A stretch of DNA of 64,000 bases, taken from positions 15,308-79,307 of the forward strand of contig JAXLVK010000014.1 of the NCBI GenBank assembly GCA_046329055.1, given 5' to 3'. The notes beneath the pieces were generated by a model that was not told the DNA's origin, made no database searches, and saw only the letters and a list, made by a program, of their open reading frames with translations. Position numbers and translations under genes: made by a program. Below, one piece after another: positions 8,605 through 15,137 of the stretch. How positions within the stretch are numbered: position 1 is the first letter of the stretch; each line of letters begins with the position of its first letter. This DNA comes from JADKCL01 sp046329055. Lineage in GTDB: Bacteria > Bacteroidota > Bacteroidia > J057 > JADKCL01.

Positions 8605-9437
8605 ATGTGGCAGATGAATCCTCCCGCCTTCCATCAACTCCACCTCTCGCTCGGCGAGGACATGTTCGCAGAACTGTCGCAGTCCGCTGCATTAGAGGAC
8701 GTCGCCAAGGGCCGCAAGGGCAATCACCTCGTGGATCCGAGCGCGGCAGGCATTCCCCTTGTGCGCACCACGACGCAATACCATTTGCCTGCGAGCCCGT
8801 TCTTGGAGGTGCATCGCAGGGTAGTAGGGAGCATCCAAGCCGCAGCTGTCAATGCACCGGGGTTGCAAGACAAGCCCATCGCCTTCAACAATGCATTGAT
8901 CGAGATCACGACCACAGCTATACCAGCATGAAGTACCACAGCGATCAATGCCTCGACATCGCAGAGGATTCCTTCATCGCGCTGTATTCCCGCTATGAAA
9001 GCCCGACAGCAATGCGCCCCGGAGACGCCCGCAAGCTGAAAGTCCGCAGCAAATCAGGCGATGCAGAATTCGAATTCGACCTCGCTCACAATTCCGTGAT
9101 CCTGTTCTCCACCGAGACAAATGCGCATTTTCAGCACAAAATCGTCCTCGAACCTGCCAAAGGGGCCACACCCATCCCCGAACGCGGCCGGTGGCTGGGC
9201 ATCACGTTCCGGCTGTCCAAGACTTTCATCCATTTCCGGGACGGGAAGCCGTATTTCCCAAATGGAATCGAGCTGCGGCTGGCGGATGCGGAAGAGAGCA
9301 AGGAGTTCTACCGCCTGCGAGGTGCGGAGAATGCAGCGGTCGGGTTTGTGTATCCAGAGGTGGGGTACACGATCAGTGAGGGGGATTTGATGGAGGTGGA
9401 ATTTGAAGAAGATTCGCCCCGAAATCCATTGACGTAA
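8605..9437 (+). pseudogene. AlkB-like 2OG/Fe(II) oxygenase, frameshifted
   Basis: Two overlapping frames make one protein. The first (8605-8931) ends ...KPIAFNNALIEI and then runs into an unrelated tail; the second continues DHSYTSMKYHSDQCLD. Adding one base at about 8907-8908 (for example making TAC GAC) joins them as ALIEIYDHSYTSMKYHSDQ. The joined product of about 277 residues has the HSD pair (KYHSDQ), a distal histidine (FQHKIVLE) and a candidate arginine (RWLGITFRLSKT), a complete 2OG/Fe(II) site. Family assignment to AlkB-like oxygenases is from recall. It is distinct from the oxygenase at 7068 in sequence but shares the layout. Either decayed recently or a sequencing error. Confidence 0.68.
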
Positions 9438-9448
9438 GTGGCTGAAAT

Positions 9449-10087
9449 ATGCTGATTCCCAGAAACAACACTCCTTGGAAGAAAAGCCGAAAATTCGGCG
9501 ACGTGATGGGCGGGCGCACCCATCCCAAGATTGCTGACCGGGTATTCAACCGAAAGCACAACCTGACTGCTCCGACCGAAGGAACTGTACTGCCCATTTT
9601 CATCACGGACAATCCTTCGAGGGACTTCTATTTTCCGATCAGCACCGATGACATTCAGGCTGCATTGGACCGCCTTCCAGCAGAACATACGCAGCATCTC
9701 ACCCATGTATGGCTCCAAAAGTTCCGCAAATCGGATTACCAGGAGGGGGAGACGATCCAAGGTTGTTTCATCCGTGGCAGCGGGGTTTGCCTCATTGTGT
9801 TGCATCCCTTCCCCAAGGATCTGAAAATGCGATTTGGGAAGGAAAAGCCGTCCAATAGCAAAGTCAAGTATTATCAGCCATTCGATCCAAGCCTCGGAGA
9901 GGACAAACTGGGATGGTACTTGCTTTGGGATGAGAAGGAAATCCGGAGGTATTACCTCGACAGCCTTCTCCTCTATTTAGTGGGGTTCGCAGTAGCGGAT
10001 TCTCACGGCCTGTACCAGGGCAAAGCCCATGTCGCGAAGTCTGAGAAGTGGGCGGAGAATTATGCCAAGGTTTGGGGGAAAGGGTAA
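9449..10087 (+). CDS. Hypothetical protein, possible inactive zincin-like fold
   Basis: 212 residues, starting 11 bases after the oxygenase reading frame ends, so likely co-transcribed. Near the C terminus (about residue 175) the segment SLLLYLVGFAVAD aligns by eye with the SLLLHEVGHHVD zinc-binding helix of a family of small bacterial metallopeptidase-like proteins that also share RDFYFPIS, LPAEHTQHLTHVWLQ and GSGVCLIVLHPFP type segments. Here the His-Glu-His residues are replaced, so if the alignment is right the protein cannot bind zinc in the normal way. No signal peptide. The relationship is from recall and eye alignment only. Confidence 0.6.
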   Translation: MLIPRNNTPWKKSRKFGDVMGGRTHPKIADRVFNRKHNLTAPTEGTVLPIFITDNPSRDFYFPISTDDIQAALDRLPAEHTQHLTHVWLQKFRKSDYQEGETIQGCFIRGSGVCLIVLHPFPKDLKMRFGKEKPSNSKVKYYQPFDPSLGEDKLGWYLLWDEKEIRRYYLDSLLLYLVGFAVADSHGLYQGKAHVAKSEKWAENYAKVWGKG

Positions 10088-10199
10088 CGGAATTCAAGGG
10101 CATCGCGGATGAAAGCTATAGCACCAAGTTTTTCGATTGACGAAGTAATCGGTCAGTACAATCAGCAAGGCAAATGGCTCCATCCCCAATCCATGCCGC

Positions 10200-11027
10200 T
10201 CAAACCCCTTTGCCAGCAATGAGCTGATGGACTTGAGCCTCGGTCTTGCCCGATATTGCGGAGATTTGTGCAACGGGAAGTCCAGCGCTGTGCATGGCCA
10301 AAATCATCTCCCTCTTGCCTTGCTCGACCAGAAAAATCTCACGCTGCGCCATGTCAGTGAGGTAGATACCAAAGTCGTCGTAGGCATCTCGCTCCGCCTT
10401 GGTCCAGGATTGTTGGTCGGCATCGAGATAGGCGGTCTTGAGGCCATCATCATCGACATTGCTGGGAATGACCGCCAAATGTTCGGCATTCTTGATGAAG
10501 TAGGCCCACTTGTCCACCATGCTGACCAACTCATGCTCCTTTTTGTCAAACTTTCGCAGCTCGATGAAGAAGTACTTCACATCAGAAAGTAGGTTTTCAC
10601 CTGTCATGGTGTCAACCGTCTGATGCGTGGAGAAGTAGCTGGGATTCTGGGTGAAGTTGAAGTCCAAGATACCGATGAAGTAGGTCGGCTTCAGTTTCGG
10701 GTAGTCATCCCCGCGTTCGATTTGTGTGGAGTAGTCGCGGGCGACATAGTACTGTACCCGCTTGTCAAAGCCCACCTTCTCGGCGACTTGCAACTCAACG
10801 ATGAATTTGCGACCGCCCTGATCGGTGGCCTTCACATCGAGAATGCTCGTCTTGCCCGCAGGAACAGGTGGAAATAGGTAGGGATTCTCGACCGTGACAC
10901 TCACCACCCTGTTGGAGCCGTCCGCGAAAAGCACCGCGTTCAGGAACGAGATGAGCGTGATGGTCTTGTTGGCATTGCCAAAAATCTTGTGGAAGGCCAC
11001 ATCGTTCTTGACATCGACGAATTTCAT
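10200..11027 (-). CDS. Rpn family PD-(D/E)XK nuclease (transposase-like)
   Basis: 275 residues of the PD-(D/E)XK nuclease family transposase / Rpn (recombination-promoting nuclease) group. Begins MKFVDVKNDVAFHKIFG, the usual N terminus of this family; an open extension upstream is ignored. Catalytic-type residues are visible in ILDVKATD followed by KFIVELQVAE (D...ExQ pattern). KRVQYYVARDYSTQIERGDDY is also typical. Residues 185-275 are helical and variable. These proteins are common, often multicopy, and in E. coli Rpn proteins raise RecA-independent recombination; role here unknown. A -7 box sits just upstream. Confidence 0.85.
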   Translation of the reverse strand: MKFVDVKNDVAFHKIFGNANKTITLISFLNAVLFADGSNRVVSVTVENPYLFPPVPAGKTSILDVKATDQGGRKFIVELQVAEKVGFDKRVQYYVARDYSTQIERGDDYPKLKPTYFIGILDFNFTQNPSYFSTHQTVDTMTGENLLSDVKYFFIELRKFDKKEHELVSMVDKWAYFIKNAEHLAVIPSNVDDDGLKTAYLDADQQSWTKAERDAYDDFGIYLTDMAQREIFLVEQGKREMILAMHSAGLPVAQISAISGKTEAQVHQLIAGKGV

Positions 11028-11048
11028 GCTGTGAGCGATTTTAAGGTG

Positions 11049-11056
11049 CAAAGATA
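11049..11056 (-). promoter_or_regulatory. -7 box for the Rpn nuclease gene
   Basis: Minus-strand TATCTTTG followed by C, an exact match to the Bacteroidota TAnnTTTG box, 21 bases before the ATG at 11027. No clear TTTG -33 box at the right spacing. Confidence 0.45.
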
Positions 11057-11140
11057 CGGAAATTCGCGGGAGGTTGCTTCTTCGAAGGGGAATCGAATCC
11101 TCCCCCCGCATCCCCTTTTTTAGTAACTTGCCGCCCTTTT

Positions 11141-13405
11141 ATGAAAGGCTGGGGCACATACACACTGGGCACTAGGAATGGGCTGATCGCCCTCCTCCTC
11201 TTTTTGTGTATGGCCTCCCTCCTCCACGCCCAGCGGCTCGACGACGACATCGACAACTTCCCCAAGCTGCCGCAGGACAGCAGCCGGGTGGAGGCCCTTT
11301 GCCGCATCAGCGATGCGCTCATGCGGGATTATCCCGACTCGGCGATGGCGTTTGCTGGGCAGGCGATGGCGATCAGCCGCAAGGTGAATTACCTCCCGGG
11401 ACAATCGCGGGCGCGGCTCCTTCAGACGAGGGCCTTCATCGCCAAGGGCGATTTTGAGAATGCGGAGGCCTCCCTGAGCATCTGTGAATCGGAATTCGGG
11501 CAGGCGGCGGACATGCACGGGCTGGCGGATTGCGCGCTTGCGCAGGCGGAACTGGGCATGGCCCGGCGCAACTGGACCAAGGCCCTCGCGGCTTGCCACA
11601 AGGCGGATTCGCTCCTGCAAGGCGACTCATTGGCATGGTGGGCGACGGCGCACCTGCGCGGTCGGCTGTTCCAGGAACTGGGCAGTTTGGATCAGGCGGG
11701 GCAATATTTCGGCGAGGCGATCCGGCTGGCTTCGGTCAAGGGCGACGTCCGCGGTCATGGCCTGGGTTGCGAATCCTTGGGGCAAGTCCAGCTTTCACAA
11801 GGCCGCAATGACAGCGCTGCGATTCAATTCAGGGATGCATTCGAGGCTTGGAAGGCAGCGGGTGACCGCAATGGGCAATCCTCGGCATTGATCGGTGAGG
11901 GAACGGCGGCGGTGCGGGCTGGGCGGCCGGAAAATGGCTTCCAACTCCTGCGCAAGGCCTACATCATCGCATTGGAGGATGGGGCGCGGCAAAGGGCGGC
12001 ATTGGCATTGATCCGGCTGGGTGAATCGGAGGTGAAGCTGGGGCAGCCCGACTCGGCGCTCAAGCGCTGCGCGGACGCGGTGACACTGCTGCGGCAGCCC
12101 AAGGATCTGAACCTCGCGGTGGATGCGCGCATCGGATTGGTGCAGGCGTTGCTGATCAAGGGTGACTATGCGCGGGGCATCCGCCATGGGGACACGGCGA
12201 TCGCATTGGCGGACAGCTTCAAGCTCTTCAAGCCATTGGCGACGGTGAACCTGCTCATTTCCAGGGCCTACCAGACCACAGGCGATTACCGCCGGGCCCT
12301 CGACCACTTCCAATGGGCGAGTGCAGCCAAGGACAGCCTGCAAAGGCAGCGCGACCGCAACCAAACCACGGCATTGCAGGTGCGGCTCACGGACGAGGAG
12401 GAGTTTTCCGGCAGGCACAAGATCGAGCAGGCACAGGCTGCAGCCGAGGCGGCGCAATCCGATGCCAAGACCTACCAATTGTTGTTCTGGATCGGCTTGG
12501 GGGCATTGATCCTGGGCATTGGGCTGGGTGGATGGGTCGTGTTGCGGGCAAATGGCCGTGCACGCAAGCTCTCCCAACGGGTCCGTGAGCAAAACGACGA
12601 ACTCGGCCGTACCAAGGAGGAACTCGCCCGCGTGAGCACCCGCCTGCAGGAAAGCAACTTTGACTACGAATCGGTGATCGCTGAGCGGACGGAGACCTTG
12701 CAAGAGGCCGTCGAAAGCCTGATTTCCGAAAATGAGGCCTTGGAGGAATTCATCAACCACAGCGCCAATGACCTGCTCGGCCCGGTCGCACGGCTCAAGG
12801 GATTGGTCTCCGTCGCCCGCAATTCCGGCCAAATCAAGGACCTGATCCAGGCCATCGACCTGATCGACGCGGTGAGCACCTACATGGACAAGGTGATCCG
12901 CAAACTCATCGCCTCCCACGAACTCAAGCACGGCTTCAAAAGTCCGGAGCAGGTGAACTTGGAGGAATTGATCTTGGACATCATCCCGCAGCTCAAGCAG
13001 ATTCCCGGCGTCAAATACCCGGACATCCGCCTCGACGACCGCCTCAAGCGTCCGGTGTTCGTGGACCGCAACATGATCCGTGTGATCTTGGAGAACCTGC
13101 TGGAAAATGCCTGCGTCTTCCGCAAGGACGTGAACAACGACTCCCCCAAGATCGATGTGCTGCTCCAAAAGGAGGACGAAGGCATCATGATCCGCATCCA
13201 CGACGAAGGTATCGGCATCCCGAACAACATCCGCGACCAGATTTTCAACCTCTTCTTCCGGGGCAATGAGCGCTCCAAAGGCGTGGGCCTCGGCCTGCAC
13301 CTCGTGCAACGTGCATTGCGTCAGATTGGCGGCCGCGTAGCCGTGGAAAGCAAGCAGGGCATGTTCACGGAATTTACCGTTCGGTTCAGGGAGTACGAGG
13401 GCTAA
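11141..13405 (+). CDS. TPR-containing sensor histidine kinase
   Basis: 754 residues. A signal peptide (residues about 8-28) is followed by a periplasmic array of tetratricopeptide-like helical repeats to about residue 430, one membrane helix (LLFWIGLGALILGIGLGGWVVL, about 448-469), a coiled coil, then the kinase core. The phosphoacceptor region reads INHSANDLLGPVARLKGL near residue 543; N box ENLLENACVF near 653, G1 HDEGIGIP near 687 and G2 SKGVGLGLHL near 713 form the ATP-binding domain. No receiver or response-regulator gene is next to it. Its 3' end overlaps the convergent CotH gene by 20 bases. Ligand unknown. Confidence 0.88.
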   Translation: MKGWGTYTLGTRNGLIALLLFLCMASLLHAQRLDDDIDNFPKLPQDSSRVEALCRISDALMRDYPDSAMAFAGQAMAISRKVNYLPGQSRARLLQTRAFIAKGDFENAEASLSICESEFGQAADMHGLADCALAQAELGMARRNWTKALAACHKADSLLQGDSLAWWATAHLRGRLFQELGSLDQAGQYFGEAIRLASVKGDVRGHGLGCESLGQVQLSQGRNDSAAIQFRDAFEAWKAAGDRNGQSSALIGEGTAAVRAGRPENGFQLLRKAYIIALEDGARQRAALALIRLGESEVKLGQPDSALKRCADAVTLLRQPKDLNLAVDARIGLVQALLIKGDYARGIRHGDTAIALADSFKLFKPLATVNLLISRAYQTTGDYRRALDHFQWASAAKDSLQRQRDRNQTTALQVRLTDEEEFSGRHKIEQAQAAAEAAQSDAKTYQLLFWIGLGALILGIGLGGWVVLRANGRARKLSQRVREQNDELGRTKEELARVSTRLQESNFDYESVIAERTETLQEAVESLISENEALEEFINHSANDLLGPVARLKGLVSVARNSGQIKDLIQAIDLIDAVSTYMDKVIRKLIASHELKHGFKSPEQVNLEELILDIIPQLKQIPGVKYPDIRLDDRLKRPVFVDRNMIRVILENLLENACVFRKDVNNDSPKIDVLLQKEDEGIMIRIHDEGIGIPNNIRDQIFNLFFRGNERSKGVGLGLHLVQRALRQIGGRVAVESKQGMFTEFTVRFREYEG

Positions 13406-14891
13406 GCCCCGGAATCCAAGCCTTCAGTTCCATCTTCTGATCCACCTTCCACATCGGCACCCAAAGCGTGTCCTTCCCCGAAAATGCGGGCAGGAAATGC
13501 ACCACCTCATTTTCCCCCATCACCTCAGCAGGCAGCGGGTTGCGGTTGGAGACGAACAGGTATTGCCCCATGCCTGAGAGTTCGGCCTCTTTGGTCAGGA
13601 GGTGATCCATCTGAAAACTGTCATGCAGACATGTTCGGATCCGGCTTCCTCCTTCCTCCAAGAATCTGCGACTGAAGTGGTAGCCCCATTCGCCCGTCCT
13701 GATGAACCGCTCGCGGTCATGGAGTTCATCTGCCACGGATTCCAGCAAATGATCCAGATACGCCGGATCGCTGAACACCGACAGCTTTTGGAAGTACTCC
13801 CGCACAAACCGATCATCCCGAAACGGAAAATCCCCCATGACCTCGTGGTAATCCCCGACCGGATTCCATCCGTCCACGCGGTAACCCCAAATCGGGCCGT
13901 TGATATAGGTGTCCTCGCCCTGACCGGAGAAGCCGTCGTAGCCCACAGGCTCAAGCTGGCTCGAAACGGGATTGAAATAGTACCGCCGGTTGTGCCAAAT
14001 CAAGCTATGGTAGGCTCCAAACAAGTCGGTGAGGGCATAGTAGCTCGCCGTCCGATGCAGGTCGATCATGTCCATCGGGACGCCAGAGCCTTGGCGGTAT
14101 TCTGCCATCAACTGGTCGGCGAAGTGAAATTCGGCGAGGTTGGCTGAGTCGCGGAGGATGGATTTGGGCTTGAAGGGCCGCACAGGCGCTGCCTCCAAGA
14201 ATGGCGTAAGCATGTACGGAAATGCGCTGTCCCGCAATGCCGCGACCCGCGCCTCCCACATCCCGGTTTCGTCGATCCGCAGGATGGGTCCCTCTGGCCT
14301 GCCTTGGCGACGCAGCAATTGCGGGGTGAAATGCTCCTCGACCGCGTACGGCCCCCAATCCTCACCATTGACGGCGAGCCGGATGAAGTCATAGCGCGGC
14401 GCCAAAACGCCCTCGGCTTGCAGGGCCTTGTGGTAGAGCCATTCCTTCAGGTGGTCCCTGCGGCGCGGCAGCATCAAGGAGAAGTCGGTCAGACCCCGCC
14501 AAGCCTTGTCGCCCTTGACCTCGACACGGAATGACCACCGGTCGTCTTGGATATGATCGGTCCAGTCGCCCTTGAGGCGCAATTCGACGGGCCAATCTTG
14601 GTCGCCTTCTGTCAATTCAGCTTCGACCCAGCTTTCGTCGGTTTCGCGCAGGACGCCGATTTGCAGGGCTTGCTCGCGGATGGCGTTGAGTTGTGCCATA
14701 GCTGCAGGCTCGATTCGGAGCTCGATGGACTGCATCGATGGGAAGGTGTGGGGGGAGAGGTCGCTGGACGACTTTTTGTCCGGGCTCATTGTCGCCAATG
14801 CAACCAAGAACAGAACCGGGATCGCCAATGCCAGCAACACCACGCTCCATGAGGATCGTGCCTTTTGGGCGGGGTGATGATGGATGGACAT
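13386..14891 (-). CDS. CotH kinase family protein
   Basis: 501 residues with an N-terminal membrane anchor (VVLLALAIPVLFLVAL, about residues 18-33), so extracytoplasmic. The core matches the CotH (spore-coat kinase H-like) family: LRLKGDWTDH near residue 103, VNGEDWGPYAVEEHF near 170, IWHNRRYYFNP and EPVGYDGF near 300-320. CotH proteins are atypical secreted protein kinases; the bacterial non-spore members have no proven substrate. The gene downstream of it on the minus strand is convergent; upstream on the same strand lies a larger paralogue, so the pair probably arose by duplication. Confidence 0.8.
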   Translation of the reverse strand: MSIHHHPAQKARSSWSVVLLALAIPVLFLVALATMSPDKKSSSDLSPHTFPSMQSIELRIEPAAMAQLNAIREQALQIGVLRETDESWVEAELTEGDQDWPVELRLKGDWTDHIQDDRWSFRVEVKGDKAWRGLTDFSLMLPRRRDHLKEWLYHKALQAEGVLAPRYDFIRLAVNGEDWGPYAVEEHFTPQLLRRQGRPEGPILRIDETGMWEARVAALRDSAFPYMLTPFLEAAPVRPFKPKSILRDSANLAEFHFADQLMAEYRQGSGVPMDMIDLHRTASYYALTDLFGAYHSLIWHNRRYYFNPVSSQLEPVGYDGFSGQGEDTYINGPIWGYRVDGWNPVGDYHEVMGDFPFRDDRFVREYFQKLSVFSDPAYLDHLLESVADELHDRERFIRTGEWGYHFSRRFLEEGGSRIRTCLHDSFQMDHLLTKEAELSGMGQYLFVSNRNPLPAEVMGENEVVHFLPAFSGKDTLWVPMWKVDQKMELKAWIPGLSPRTP

Positions 14892-15039
14892 GTTTCTCTA
14901 TTTGAATTCTCTGTACAGCTTGATGCCTGTATGCCGCAATGCAACTTTTAGACTTCTTGTCCTTTCAATTGGATGCAGCTTTTGATCCCTTGCGGCTCTC
15001 ATTTTGATTGAACGGGATAGACTGAAAACTGGTCTTCCG

Positions 15040-15137
15040 ATTTACTCCCGCCAGAGGCGGGCGGTCTTTTCGGCTTCGGGCCGGAGCCTGTCCCGACAAT
15101 CGGGGGCCTCTCGCCTCATTTCAGGCCTCTCGCCTCC
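15040..15137. repeat. Cluster of short palindromes between CotH genes
   Basis: Within the 246-base gap 14892-15137. Inverted repeats CCCGCCAGAGGCGGGC, CGGCTTCGGGCCGG and CCCGACAATCGGG follow each other, then GGCCTCTCGCCTC occurs twice (about 15104 and 15124). Such elements are scattered through many Bacteroidota genomes. They could act as a terminator for the larger CotH gene, which ends at 15138. Confidence 0.5.

Noticed and set aside
11795..13309. Long open frame antisense to the TPR histidine kinase
   Set aside because: Opposite a gene with all kinase motifs; no independent evidence.
11795..13405. Possible phosphorelay with a nearby response regulator
   Set aside because: No receiver-domain gene is adjacent to either histidine kinase, so a cognate partner cannot be named.
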